Positions 50,038-60,179 are shown, counted from the first letter of the stretch. The stretch is DNA of 64,000 nucleotides from Paraburkholderia sp. UYCP14C (GCF_004197395.1 NZ_SELS01000034.1:22942-86941); one strand, 5' to 3'. Numbers and translations: made by a program. The notes: generated by a model from the sequence alone, not told the origin.

Positions 50038-51246
50038 ATGAATTTGAGCGAATTGCCCGGGATAGACAGGCGCGTGAAGCTCTCCAATTTGGGGGAGTTC
50101 GCTGAACGCCTGTCGGTGATGGCGAATGAACTGCGTGACCAAATTCTAGCTCCGAGACCTCGCAAGAATCCTCCAGTATTCACAATTGGCGAGCTGGGAG
50201 AGCTATGCGGTATCGACCGCCAGAAAATTAACTATCTGGCGACCAAGGAAGGCGGTGAGCTTCCGCCGGGTATGGCGCATGGTACTGGCAGGGCGCGCAT
50301 CTTCTCTCTTAAAGAAGTTCGCACGTGGGTGCAGCAAGTATCTGACATCTACCAGACTCCGCTGGTCACCGGCACGCGGGAACATCGTGGCCGCGTGTTG
50401 ATCACGGCGAACTTCAAAGGGGGGTCTTGTAAGACCACTACCACCATGTGTCTTGCGCAAGGTTTGAGCTTGCGTGGTCGCAAGGTCCTTGTCATTGACC
50501 TCGATCCGCAGGCGTCCCTTTCGGAGCTGTGCGGGCTCTACGCGGAAAAAGACGTGACGTGGGAGGACACGGTCCTCCCTTTCATTTATGACCCGAACAT
50601 CGAAGGCGGGCTCGCAGCGAAGGTTCAAAGCACATATTGGGATGGCCTAGACGTCATCCCTGCACACAATTACCTTCATGATGCTGAATTTCATCTTCCT
50701 ACTGCGCAGCAGACAAACCCAGGCTTTGAATTCTGGTCTGTCCTTCGCAAGGGAGTTGAACCGCTCCGGGCCCAATACGACTACATCATTCTGGACACCG
50801 CCCCGTCTCTTTCCTACATGACCCTTAATGGTCTCATGGCGGCAGATTCGATGGTTATGCCGTTGGTTCCGGAGAGCTTGGACTTTATCTCCTCGGTATC
50901 TTTCTGGTCTCTGTTCGCCGAGGTAGCGCATGGTTTTGTGGAGCATGAGGTCGATAAAACGTACGACTTCATCTCTGTCCTCCTGTCTCGAGTGGACTAT
51001 GGAACAACATCATCAGCGCCGGTCGTCCGCTCGTGGTCTCAACGTGCATACGGGGACTGGCTTAACACAACGGAGGTCCCGGCCAGTTCCGTTATGAGCA
51101 ACGGCGCGTTAGCCTTCTCGACGGTCTTCGACCTATCGCGTTCTGATGCTGTTGCGAAAACTTTGGCCCGGGTGAAGCAACCGCTGCTGGACTACTGCAA
51201 GTGGATCGATGATCAATATGTCGCGCAATGGAGGGCTGGACAATGA
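50038..51246 (+). CDS. parA: ParA partition ATPase, type Ia
   Basis: 402 residues. N-terminal HTH region (FTIGELGELCGIDRQKINYL, residues about 48-68) for autoregulation, then a deviant Walker A ANFKGGSCKTTT (about 122-133), VLVIDLDPQASLS, and YDYIILDTAPSLSY. Drives plasmid segregation with ParB and parS. ATG start; overlaps parB by ATGA. All ATPase motifs intact. Confidence 0.9.
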   Translation: MNLSELPGIDRRVKLSNLGEFAERLSVMANELRDQILAPRPRKNPPVFTIGELGELCGIDRQKINYLATKEGGELPPGMAHGTGRARIFSLKEVRTWVQQVSDIYQTPLVTGTREHRGRVLITANFKGGSCKTTTTMCLAQGLSLRGRKVLVIDLDPQASLSELCGLYAEKDVTWEDTVLPFIYDPNIEGGLAAKVQSTYWDGLDVIPAHNYLHDAEFHLPTAQQTNPGFEFWSVLRKGVEPLRAQYDYIILDTAPSLSYMTLNGLMAADSMVMPLVPESLDFISSVSFWSLFAEVAHGFVEHEVDKTYDFISVLLSRVDYGTTSSAPVVRSWSQRAYGDWLNTTEVPASSVMSNGALAFSTVFDLSRSDAVAKTLARVKQPLLDYCKWIDDQYVAQWRAGQ

Positions 51247-52226
51247 GCAACTTGCGTGAGCGCATGATGAGCAAGACTGCCGAGGTCCGGGCCGCGAAGG
51301 ACATTCAGCTTGACCAGCAGGAAGAAAAACCCACAAGCCCGCGAACCGCCCCAGGGATGGCAGGCGCGTTGGCTCAGGCACAACAGCGAATTGTTCAACT
51401 TGAGAAGGCAGGCACAGCGTCAGACGTTACCGTTGCGGACATCGTTCCTAACCCGTGGCAGCCACGGAAGGTGTTCGATGAAGCGAAGTTGAGGCAACTC
51501 GCGGAATCGATTCGCGAAGCGGGACTGGTTCAACCGATCGTGGTTCGGCGGGCGGCGCATGGCCATCAGATTGTTGCCGGCGAGAGACGTTGGCGCGCCC
51601 ACAAGATGATCGGTAAGGAGACGATCAAGGCTGTCATCATCGATCTTTCGGATGAAGAGATGGCGATGTTAGCCCTTGTGGAAAACGTCGTGCGCGACGA
51701 CCTGTCCGACTACGAGATCGCTCGCTCTATCCGTAGCACAGAGAAGGAATTTCCCAACCGGAAGCGTATGGCGGAAGGTTTGGGTATTTCTCGTTCGGAA
51801 CTGTATCGCTTCCTCGCTTTTTCTGATCTTCCGGACTTTGTGGTCAAGGATCTGGACATACAGCCCAGGCTATTGGGGGCAACTGCCGCGGAGGGGCTCG
51901 TGTCGGTCTTGCGGGACAAGAATGAGAAAGCGGTCGACGTCGCTCGAGAGGTATGGGGAAGAGTGGTGTCGGGGGAACTCGATCAATCGAAACTCGCGAG
52001 AACGATCAAGCAAGCCATTCAAAGCGGGGACAATGGATCACGCGGTGTGAGTGACCGCAGCATCGAGAAGATATTTGCGGGAAAGAACCAGGCCGGGTCG
52101 ATTACGAAAGATGCTGTGGGATTTACCGTGAAGATCCGAGCCGGAATGCTTTCGGACGAAAAGGAGAAGCAGATACGGAAGCTCATAGCGGAGCTTTTTT
52201 CTGCCGGTAACAGCAGTGCTGATTGA
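51243..52226 (+). CDS. parB: ParB partition protein
   Basis: 327 residues. N-terminal arm, ParB/Srx nuclease-like domain (IVPNPWQPRKVFDEAKLRQL, IVAGERRWRAHKMIG, LALVENVVRDDLSDYEIARS), HTH domain (MAEGLGISRSELYRFLAFSD) and C-terminal dimerisation region. Start ATG overlaps the parA stop. A strong terminator follows, then two palindromes that may be parS. Confidence 0.9.
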   Translation: MSNLRERMMSKTAEVRAAKDIQLDQQEEKPTSPRTAPGMAGALAQAQQRIVQLEKAGTASDVTVADIVPNPWQPRKVFDEAKLRQLAESIREAGLVQPIVVRRAAHGHQIVAGERRWRAHKMIGKETIKAVIIDLSDEEMAMLALVENVVRDDLSDYEIARSIRSTEKEFPNRKRMAEGLGISRSELYRFLAFSDLPDFVVKDLDIQPRLLGATAAEGLVSVLRDKNEKAVDVAREVWGRVVSGELDQSKLARTIKQAIQSGDNGSRGVSDRSIEKIFAGKNQAGSITKDAVGFTVKIRAGMLSDEKEKQIRKLIAELFSAGNSSAD

Positions 52227-52237
52227 GAGCAATCGAT

Positions 52238-52266
52238 AAAAAGTGCCCCAAGCGGGCACTTTTTTT
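52238..52266 (+). terminator. Intrinsic terminator of parAB
   Basis: AAAAGTGCCC (52239-52248), loop CAAGC, GGGCACTTTT (52254-52263) and a T-run to 52266. Twelve bases after the parB stop. Confidence 0.9.
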
Positions 52267-52299
52267 GGGGAGCCCCATCGTTAATTGATGGCCGTTGGT

Positions 52300-52318
52300 G
52301 TGTCCCAAATTGGGACAC
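52300..52318. promoter_or_regulatory. parS-like palindrome 1
   Basis: GTGTCCCAA-A-TTGGGACAC: 9-bp perfect arms around one base, 74 bp after parB. A second copy with a changed central base lies at 52432. Position and repetition suggest the centromere bound by ParB. Confidence 0.6.
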
Positions 52319-52431
52319 GCGTCCTCTGCCACGGCAAAGCTCAGCGATTCGAGATCACCTCCCGCAGCAGATTCGGGAGTTTGTGTTGTCGGGGACTGAA
52401 AGTGGCAGCGACGCTCCGACTTGCTGAACGA

Positions 52432-52450
52432 GTGTCCCAAGTTGGGACAC
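52432..52450. promoter_or_regulatory. parS-like palindrome 2
   Basis: GTGTCCCAA-G-TTGGGACAC, identical arms to the copy at 52300-52318, 132 bp apart. Confidence 0.6.
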
Positions 52451-52812
52451 GTCTTTTCTCGCGCGCTGCGTCGCCGGTAAGTCTGAATTACACGACTCAG
52501 CATTTGAGGTCCAGAGGCCGCATCGAGGCATCTCCGGGGCGCGGTGAAGGCACTGCAAAGGGCGCAAGGTCCGCCCCGTTGCAGCTAGCGGTCGATACGT
52601 CGTCTTCAAGGAAGAGACTTAAAGGTCCGCTCCCGAACGTGGCGAGCATCATTGCGTCGGCTGCGACCAAGTCGATTCGCGATCTGTGTTCCCGACAACA
52701 GATCGAGCTTGGCCTGCACGCGCGCCAAGCCCCGTCGTTCGCCGGAGGAAAAGAAAGCGCGGACGCCAAAGGGTGTTCTTGACACCGCGTCAACACTGAT
52801 GCGATTGCCTGC
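52451..52812. other. Region between parS-like sites and tnpB remnant
   Basis: No gene is supported; open frames lack ribosome sites and conserved composition. Further ParB-spreading DNA or decayed IS flank. Confidence 0.4.
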
Positions 52813-54011
52813 GTGCAACGACTTCAGGCCTATACATTCGAACTGATGCCCAACGGCGTGCCAATGCGCTTCATGCCGTATCGCTGGTGCCTGCCCGTTC
52901 GTCAATAACAAGGCGCTGGCGTAGCAGTTCAAACGCTAGGCTTGGCCACGCCGGGTTGTGTAAGGAACTCACCCACGTGGCGCAATAGCGGAGAAACGGC
53001 ACGGTTGGCCGACGACCCAGTTCACCCCTGCAACAGAGCGTGAATGACCTTGGACGCGCGGACGCCGGATTCTTCGAGAAGTGCGCGACGCTCCCGCAGT
53101 CCAGGAAGCGAGGCCAGTACGACACCTTCCCCTACCCCAATCCGAAACAGATCCGGCTCGATCAGAGTAACGGGCGAATCTTCCTGCCCAAGGTCGGCTG
53201 GATACGTCACCGCGAGAGTCGCATGGTGCTAGGCGCACTGCACAGCGTCACGGTCAGCCACTCGGCGGGAAAGTGGTTCATCTCAATCCCGACACGGCGT
53301 GAGGTCGCGAAGCCTCTTCCGCAGGCAACCTCGGTTGTCGGCATCGACGTGGGTATTAGCCGGTTTGCCACGTTATCCGATGGTTTGCAGCTGGAGCCGC
53401 TCAACAACTTCAGGCGGCACGAGAAACATCTCGCGTGCGCCCAGCGCAGCCTGAGTCGCAAGGCCAAAATTAGCAGCAACTGGAAGAAACAGAAGGCGCG
53501 CATCCAGCGCGTCCACGTCCGCATCGCCAACGTGTGTCGCAACTACCTTTACGAGGCCTCGGCCCCGATCAGCCAAAACCACGCACTCATGTGTGTCGAG
53601 GACGGCGCGCAACATGTCGAAGTCGACTGCGGGCCCGCACGGATATCCGGGCAAAAAAGCGATTCCCGATCAACGCTGGATCGACTTCCGGCCTCAACCG
53701 GATCACCAGCTCAAGTGGCAGGGTGGGTGGCTCATTTCCGTGCCGCCGCGACATGCGAGCCAGACGTGCCCGTGCTGGGGGCACGTCTCGGCAATAACCG
53801 CACCAAACAGGCGGAATTCCTCTGGATTGCGTGCGGGTACGGGAACCATGTCGATGTGGTCGACCCAATCAACGTGCGTCGCCGCGGCAAAGCGCTTCTG
53901 ACCAGTGAGGGGCCGGACATGCCCTCGTTGGTCTGTGGAGAGATAGTGCAGTCAGGGTGCTCCGGGGAAACAAGAACCCGACCGAAGCGACGACGCATGA
54001 TGCTCCTCTAA
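52813..54011 (+). pseudogene. Decayed tnpB of the 27307 lineage
   Basis: Begins VQRLQAYTFELMPNG, close to the N-terminus of the intact TnpB at 28587. It shifts frame several times: FVNNKALA region, then 53040-53600 with GIDVGISRFATLSD (RuvC Asp) and CVED (Glu), then zinc ribbon pieces (CPCWGHVS; WIACGYGNHVDVV) in different frames. Clearly inactive. Confidence 0.75.
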
Positions 54012-55030
54012 GAACCCCGGCCTTTGGGGCGAAGGCTGTCACACACGAACAAGTATCGCTTGGAGAATCTTGCCGCATCGCTGCGCCCCTACAAATGACT
54101 CAGTCCTCGACGTGAGGTCGCAAGCGCGATGGATGGTCTGCGGCGGCATTACCCGCTATCGCGAACCTTTAGTGGCGATACAGAAAGCGCTCCGGGCGGT
54201 CCAAATACAGCGCCTGATTTGGGGCCTGTGGGGATTCCGCACTCTGTGAAATCGCGAGCGCGTCGAGGCAGCTGTCAATGACACATCGATAGCACGGACG
54301 GAACTGCCCTCGACAAAGATGCCTGGCATAACTAAGAAATTGTTGTCCTGCGGACCGGAGGCTTAGTTGGAAACTCGGAATTTTCGCGGCAGATTGGCGC
54401 GCCGCTTCCGTGAAACATTGGCGAACAATTTCCGCTGCCTCCAAAGCCCCGTCTGTCAGGGATTCTTTCGACTTCCCCCTCAATTGTTTCACGGCCAAAT
54501 TCCCATATGACCGGCAAAAAGGCTGCAAGCTGTCGCTCGGACCGAGCCTTCGACGTCGGGATGGACTAAACGTAGCGAATACTACGTAATTTGTAACGCT
54601 GCTGCGAATTTCTGCTCGCGGCTGTTCGAGGGGCTTTCCGTCAATGATGCGGTGAATGCGTCTTGACGAGACAAGAAACTCCGCAGACGTTCATGAGGAA
54701 CCTACACCCGCGAGATCGCGGACGTAGTGGAATCCACGCGCGCGGCGTAGATGCGGACTTGCTACCCGGCCTGGTCGCCTGAAAGAATTTTGCAGACGCT
54801 GTCTGAATGATCGCCAGCGCAGGGGCCAATGGTCACGGGTGTACCAGCGCGCATTGTCTCCGAACTGTCCTTTGTCGCACAGGTTTTTCCTCTCTTGGCG
54901 TTCGCCTGCTTTCCGTGAAGATGGAAGTCGCCCGAGAATTCTACGAAATGGAGACCCTGCGCGAACGTTCGTCGGTGCGTCCTTGAATTCGTGGACATCA
55001 AGGACAACCCGCGAATCATCGAGACTATAG
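54012..55030. other. Low-information accessory region
   Basis: About 1 kb with no confident gene. A minus-strand frame at 54169-54528 (119 residues, KESLTDGALEAAEIVRQCFT) has protein-like composition but no recognised family or good ribosome site. Another at 54762-55190 merely translates the pentanucleotide repeat. Confidence 0.4.
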
Positions 55031-55109
55031 TGGCTTGGCTTGGCTTGGCTTGGCTTGGCTTGGCTTGGCTTGGCTTGGCTTGGCTTGGCTTGGCTTGGCT
55101 TGGCTTGGC
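55031..55109. repeat. (TGGCT)n pentanucleotide tandem repeat, about 16 units
   Basis: Fifteen perfect TGGCT units plus TGGC. It ends 68 bases before the antitoxin start. Such tracts gain or lose units by slippage; five-base changes would alter any promoter spacing or reading frame across it. Confidence 0.95.
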
Positions 55110-55177
55110 GTTCCGGCCGCCCATTGCACAGAAGCTAGGGTCTACAATGCAGACCCTTTGAACGGAAGGTGTCCGCT

Positions 55178-55477
55178 TTGCCACGAACAAAGAGCTTGGA
55201 AACTTCTAAGGTTGTCGCGGTTCGGATAGACCCGAGCGTCGAGCGCAGACTTCGATTGCTCGCCGAGACTAGCGGCCGTAAGCAGTCTTTTTTCCTCCAA
55301 CGACTCATCGAAGAGGGTATAGGCGCACTGGAGGAAACCTGGTTGCCTCCACAGCTGCTTGAACAGGTCCGTGCCGGACAGGTCCCCCAGTTAACCGAAG
55401 ATCGCTCCGAACCAGACCTTTTTGACCGACCTGCCCCTTCAGACGAGTGGGCAGCTCATTTGCCTTTCGTCAGGTGA
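55178..55477 (+). CDS. Ribbon-helix-helix antitoxin-like protein, orphan
   Basis: 99 residues. VVAVRIDPSVERRLRLLAET (beta strand plus helix) and GRKQSFFLQRLIEEGIGALE fit the RHH fold of RelB/ParD-type antitoxins; the acidic C-terminus would wrap a toxin. The best start is TTG 55178, 7 bases after GGAAGGTG; GTG 55169 lies inside that site. No toxin gene is visible downstream; the following bases lack an open frame of useful size. The repeat tract upstream may affect its expression. Confidence 0.65.
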   Translation: MPRTKSLETSKVVAVRIDPSVERRLRLLAETSGRKQSFFLQRLIEEGIGALEETWLPPQLLEQVRAGQVPQLTEDRSEPDLFDRPAPSDEWAAHLPFVR

Positions 55478-56475
55478 CGAATATGCCCAAGCAAGTGTTG
55501 CCTCTGGACAAGGGCATCTCGTCGAGTGGCGTCCGGGATCGGGGTCGGTCGAGACTCCTCGACTAGCCGGTGGACGAGACGTTGTGGTTGCTTATCCGTG
55601 AAAACCTAAAAACGGAACCGGAGCATCGCACTGGCCTACGTCGAGACCTTGCGACAAGTACGCTCGCAGGACGCGAAACCTATGTGACGGCGAGGAGGCT
55701 ATGCTTGAGCGTTTTCAGCGATACTGCGAATGCGGCGTAGGAAGCCGCGGAAGGCCGCGAGGCAGGCGAGGAGACGGCGAACAACGAAATCAGCGAGGCG
55801 CCGTTGAATTCCTCAAGCAGACTCGCCGACTCGCGGGCGCCGATCGAAACCAGCGACACGTAATAGCGGCGTCTTAGATGCCACGATTCAACGAAAATAT
55901 TGAGCATTACGAAGAAGTGGCGGATGAAGACGGCGAGCAGGCACCGCGTTCGCTAGTTGAAAAAAGACTGCTGTCGGCGACGCCCCTACCCGTTTTGAAG
56001 TAAAAGAACACGCCGGATCCAGCGAAAGTCAGGATCGTTGCAGGCTAGCTGATACCGTCATGGTTCGCGAGCCGACCCCGCGCCGAATCGTTGCGCTGTG
56101 AAGCCGCGGTCCTAAATCGAGCACCCGTCGTCGCTGCGGAAAGGCACGCGGGGGAGGGTGGCACCTACCAGCTAGCAACCAGTTTTGCGGGTTTTGCTCG
56201 AGCAGAAAGGATACTCCGGATAGTAGCCAGAGATTTTTCCGCGATCGGAGAAGACGCGTGCCGACGCGCTGCCGCAAACTCTGGAGTTCTAACACCTAGG
56301 CGTCTGCAGACGGTCGAGAGATAAGGTTTGCCTGATCCCGCGCATTGCTCGACGGAGGTGGCGATCGCCGCATCTCCGACATGCCTGCGAAGCCCCTCAA
56401 GCGTTTGCCGGGGGGTCTTTCTCGTTGTAGACCGTTCTCCAAAACCTACGCAAGCCGCTGCATAGCTGACTAATG
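55478..56475. other. Accessory region without recognisable genes
   Basis: About 1 kb. Short frames (for example 55680-55907 minus, MLNIFVESWHLRRRYYVSLV) could be fragments but none is assignable. The part nearest 56475 should contain the 3' omega-RNA end of the TnpB element. Confidence 0.4.
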
Positions 56476-57675
56476 CTACGCAGCGAGATTGCTGTCTGGT
56501 TCCTGCTTCACAGAGGCCGGTTTCGTCGCACGCTTGCGCGCGCGGCCAGAGCCTTCCTCTCCACAGGCTGAAACCGCGGAACTCGCGGCCATCTTCTTCA
56601 GATTGATCGCGGCATTCACGTCGCGGTCATGCACGCTCCCGCACGACGGACATACCCACTCGCGCACATTGAGCGGCATCGCTTCGACCTTATGGCCGCA
56701 GTCCGAGCACGTCTTGCTGCTCGGGAACCAGCGATCGGCGAGAATCACCCGCCCTCCACGCATGTCGACCTTGTATTTAACCTGCCGGCGGAACTCATAA
56801 AAACTCATGTCGGCAATCGAACGCGCGAGGCGCCGATTCGCAATCATGCCGCGCACGTTCAGGTCCTCTATGCCGATCGTGTCGAATCGGCGCGCGAGGT
56901 CCGACGTTAGTTTGTGCAGCGCGTCCGAGCGGATATCGGCGATGCGGGCGTGAAGACGAGCCAACTTGGCGCGGGCCTTCCGGCGGTTCGCGGAGCCTTT
57001 CTGCTTGCGCGAGAGGCCACGCGACAGGCGCCGCAGGTGATCGAGCAGAGCCGTGTGCGCCTTCGGGCCGGGGATCTTCTCACCGGTCGAGAGCGTCGCC
57101 ATCACGGAAATTCCGAGATCAACACCAACCGCGCCTTGGTTTTTGGCTTTGGGAAGGTGGGACACATCGGGGACCTTGACGGTGATGCTCACAAACCAGC
57201 GGTCGGCCTTTCGCGAGACGGTGGCCGACACGAACTTGCCGACGAAGCGCAACGACTCGCGCATACGCACCCAGCCGAGATTGGGGATGCGAATGCGTGA
57301 ACCGTCGACGGAGAACTGATCGTTGGAAAGGCTGAAGCGGTCATCGACGCCTTTCTTTCGGGACGTCGGATACCGATTCTGGCCGGAAAAGAAACGCTTG
57401 AACGCCTCGCCGAGTTGGATGATAGCTAACTGCGGGGCGCACTTGGTCACCTCAAGCATCCAGGGAAACTGCTCGCGCTTGACAGCGTTAAGTTGGCGAC
57501 GCAGCGCCGTTTGCGACGGCTTTGGCAGCGTCGGATCGGCCTTGTGCGACTCGTATTGCCGCTTCCACTCGGCGAGCGCCCAGTTGTACGCGAAGCGCGC
57601 CGTGCCTGCTGCACAGGCCAGATACTTGGCCTGTGCGTTGTTCGGGTCGAGGGCGATCCGGTGAGCGAGGATCAT
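56476..57675 (-). CDS. tnpB: TnpB RNA-guided nuclease, second intact lineage
   Basis: 399 residues. N-terminal MILAHRIALDPNNAQAKYLA, RuvC motifs GVDLGISVMATL (Asp), IGIEDLNVRG (Glu), HDRDVNAAINL (Asp), and zinc ribbon CSDCGH...CPSCGS. All catalytic and zinc residues present. Divergent from the copy at 27307, so a separate acquisition. ATG 57675 is chosen because the upstream nine residues are not conserved. No tnpA nearby. Two LexA-like boxes lie 105-140 bases upstream. Confidence 0.9.
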   Translation of the reverse strand: MILAHRIALDPNNAQAKYLACAAGTARFAYNWALAEWKRQYESHKADPTLPKPSQTALRRQLNAVKREQFPWMLEVTKCAPQLAIIQLGEAFKRFFSGQNRYPTSRKKGVDDRFSLSNDQFSVDGSRIRIPNLGWVRMRESLRFVGKFVSATVSRKADRWFVSITVKVPDVSHLPKAKNQGAVGVDLGISVMATLSTGEKIPGPKAHTALLDHLRRLSRGLSRKQKGSANRRKARAKLARLHARIADIRSDALHKLTSDLARRFDTIGIEDLNVRGMIANRRLARSIADMSFYEFRRQVKYKVDMRGGRVILADRWFPSSKTCSDCGHKVEAMPLNVREWVCPSCGSVHDRDVNAAINLKKMAASSAVSACGEEGSGRARKRATKPASVKQEPDSNLAA

Positions 57676-57779
57676 TTCTGCGTCTTCTCCACGGCTTGGC
57701 AAACTCCATCGAGCTAGATTCGCATAGCATTGCCTAGTTTCAAACCAATCTGCTTAAGCCCTGACCAGATGCTCTACAG

Positions 57780-57817
57780 TACTGTATTTAAATACAGTAC
57801 TGTAAATATATACAGGT
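57780..57817. promoter_or_regulatory. Tandem overlapping LexA (SOS) boxes
   Basis: TACTGTATTTAAATACAGTA (57780-57799) is a perfect palindrome fitting the CTGT-N8-ACAG LexA consensus. A second box, TACTGTAAATATATACAGGT (57798-57817), overlaps it by two bases. The region is strikingly AT-rich. The controlled gene is unclear: tnpB on the left or the frame at 58016 on the right. Confidence 0.75.
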
Positions 57818-58015
57818 TTCTGCTGATTGGCAAGCGCCAATGCCAGTTCGAGCAATTTGGTTAGCCAGATGCAACTAACGGTCAAGCACAGCCGTTATCT
57901 GTGAGGTTGCGATGCTGCGAGGCCGTGCTCAAACGCACTGGTCGCGTCGAACGTTGCCGTGCAGCGTTGTTTCCGGCAGGATCATGGGGTCCGTACTCCC
58001 TTCACTTCACCCCGC

Positions 58016-58357
58016 ATGGCCGATCGCCTCGAACTTGTCGCCCTCGCGCTGCCCGCTGACTGCGCGCCAGAATCGCTTCCAGTTTCTGTCACCCGATTCG
58101 TCGCGGCCTGCTGGTCCGGCATGAGCCGCGCCCAGTTGCTCGACCGAGCGCGCCGGCTGGGATTGCAAGCCTCGCTGCGCGTGCGCCCGGAGCTCGGCCC
58201 CGAAGGTGCACGGCTGTATGCACTGGTGCTGGCGATCGGGGAGGTATGCGTCGAACTCATTGCACACGTGCGCAGGCTCGCACATCGCGGTGGTGCACGA
58301 CGTGCGAGGGTCTCGTTACCGCCAGTCAGGGACGCACGGCAAAGGGAGCTTTTCTGA
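58016..58357 (+). CDS. Doubtful hypothetical protein
   Basis: 113 residues (MADRLELVALALPADCAPES ... RQRELF), protein-like in its middle (ARLYALVLAIGEVCVELIAH) but Arg-rich and without a ribosome site. It starts 200 bases right of the LexA boxes. May be a gene fragment or not coding. Confidence 0.3.
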   Translation: MADRLELVALALPADCAPESLPVSVTRFVAACWSGMSRAQLLDRARRLGLQASLRVRPELGPEGARLYALVLAIGEVCVELIAHVRRLAHRGGARRARVSLPPVRDARQRELF

Positions 58358-58894
58358 CTTCGCGTTGCATGGTTTGCGCGTGTCGGTAGGCCTGCTCGGC
58401 ACGGGCCTACCAGACTGCGTTGTAGAACACGATCCGCCCAGTGATTAAGCTGTTCGCGGTTGAGCGGCCTTGGATCGCGCGAGTAGTGGCGAGCAACGTT
58501 TGGGATACGGTAGAAGATTCTCTCCGCAGTGCGGAGAGAGTCTTACCTCGTCAGAGCTGATGAGCCTCTCTCTCTGACCAGAATAATTGGCCAAGTAGGA
58601 TTTCCGAATCACTGATTTGGAAATCCCGGACGCAGGCCTGCACGACAAAATCCGGATCACCGGTTCGGATCTTCTCGCTTCAACAGTTAGCCGAGTGTTT
58701 CCCGTTGTCCTGAACGCACTATGTGCGGCTGTTGCGATAGACGCGCTCGTCCAAAGAGCGGGCGTTCTACGAAACAGCATCCGAAGAAACAATCGAGGAT
58801 CCGTCGACCTTGTCGCATAAGGCGAGCTTCGAGGTGGGTTCCGGAAGCCGATGAAGCAGAACGATGTCATACCTGACGGCGTATTCCGGCGACT
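58358..58894. other. Intergenic region with one hairpin
   Basis: No gene is supported. A perfect hairpin TCTCTCCGCA (58519-58528) with TGCGGAGAGA (58530-58539) is present, of unknown role; it lacks a T-run. Confidence 0.4.
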
Positions 58895-59752
58895 TCAACC
58901 CTTCCGCATACGAACAACTAACGCCAGCAGGCGGGCACGCATCTCTTCGGCCGGCAAGTGAGTAGGCCAACCGTGACCAGGCAGCAACCAGTCGAAGCGA
59001 TACGCGGATAGCTTGCCAAGCGATTCGGTGAGCTCAGACCATGAATACCAGCACGCATCCCTGAATGCGATCAAGTCCCGCGCGCGCGGGCTCCAGGCAA
59101 GCGAATCACCCGTGAACAACACGCTGTCATCGAGCAGGTACACGACGCTACCGCGCGTGTGGCCGGGCACGGGGATCGCGCGCACACCGGCCGCAACGTC
59201 CGTCGCCGATCCGTCGTCGAGGACGTCCGTTGCATAGGGCGCAGCCGACAAGTCTGCCCAGTGAATCCAGACGCGTGCGCCGACTTGCCGTGCGTATTTA
59301 TCTGCGTCCGCTACATCGTCACGATGCGACAGAAGGATGTGCGCGATACCACCGCTGTCATCAAACCATTTCACGAGTTCCGCCGCATGGCGCGGTGAAT
59401 CGATCAGCAGATTGCCGTCCGGACGCTTCGCAAAGTAAGAGTGCGCGCCAAACGACGACCGCGCGTTAAATCCGCATCGCCACACAGCCGACGTGATCGG
59501 CTCTGGAAAGATCGCGCCGCGCGGACGAGGCTGCTTCGTTTCACTGCGTACCGACGCCGTAGGACATATAAGCATCGCGAGCCAGGCAGCGAGGTGCTCT
59601 TCGGGTGTAGCGGGCTGCCGCATGAAGACGCTCTTGTCGTTTCGTTCGACGATCAGCCCAGGCGCGACGTGACGCGATGCACCGCAATTGATGCACGCTG
59701 TGTCGATGTACCACTCGCCTGGGACGGAATCGGCGTTGCGTGTCGGCTTCAT
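58895..59752 (-). CDS. MBL-fold metallo-hydrolase with ferredoxin-like N-terminus
   Basis: 285 residues. N-terminal DTACINCGASRHVAPGL resembles a ferredoxin-like cysteine segment. The metallo-beta-lactamase fold follows with LLSHRDDVADADKYA (HxxDD in place of HxHxDH), VPGHTRGSVVYLL, VLFTGDSLAWS and LLPGHGWP. Likely a hydrolase or glyoxalase-II-like enzyme; substrate unknown. The first metal motif departs from HxHxDH. ATG 59752 begins the conserved sequence; the longer frame adds basic residues. Stands alone. Confidence 0.75.
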   Translation of the reverse strand: MKPTRNADSVPGEWYIDTACINCGASRHVAPGLIVERNDKSVFMRQPATPEEHLAAWLAMLICPTASVRSETKQPRPRGAIFPEPITSAVWRCGFNARSSFGAHSYFAKRPDGNLLIDSPRHAAELVKWFDDSGGIAHILLSHRDDVADADKYARQVGARVWIHWADLSAAPYATDVLDDGSATDVAAGVRAIPVPGHTRGSVVYLLDDSVLFTGDSLAWSPRARDLIAFRDACWYSWSELTESLGKLSAYRFDWLLPGHGWPTHLPAEEMRARLLALVVRMRKG

Positions 59753-60179
59753 TCGATGCTCACGGTCCGGAAAGCCACGGGCGCAATGCGCGGGAAGGCC
59801 AACCTGGGTTCCATCCGGTACTGTTACTCGATCACGAAGGCGTCGGCGAGGCAACCGATCGACCAGTCGTAGCGGTTAGCGTGCGCAATGTCACCGTGGG
59901 TGTTACCCAGCCGACGATCGTTGGCGTTTCGTGGTACTCGGACCGATGGTTACGCGACAACTAAATTGCAGTTGCTCGTATAGTCCTCGCGTTGCGCGGG
60001 TGCATCAGTAACTATTTGTCACATGCGCGCCGTACCGCGAATGCGAGAGTGAATTCCGCGGCGCACCGTCGACGGGGCATAGCACACACTACGTCGACCG
60101 GACCCAGCGTGCCGCGGATTTGCCAGCGTGCGGCGTGATGCGGTAGGGTGCCGGTTTCACACGCAGAGCAGGGCCGGCC
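59753..60179. other. Intergenic region, no gene seen
   Basis: About 430 bases between divergent genes; presumed promoters not recognised. Confidence 0.45.

Noticed and set aside
54762-55190. A minus-strand frame encoding AKPSQ repeats
   Set aside because: It only translates the TGGCT tandem tract; the flanks are not protein-like.
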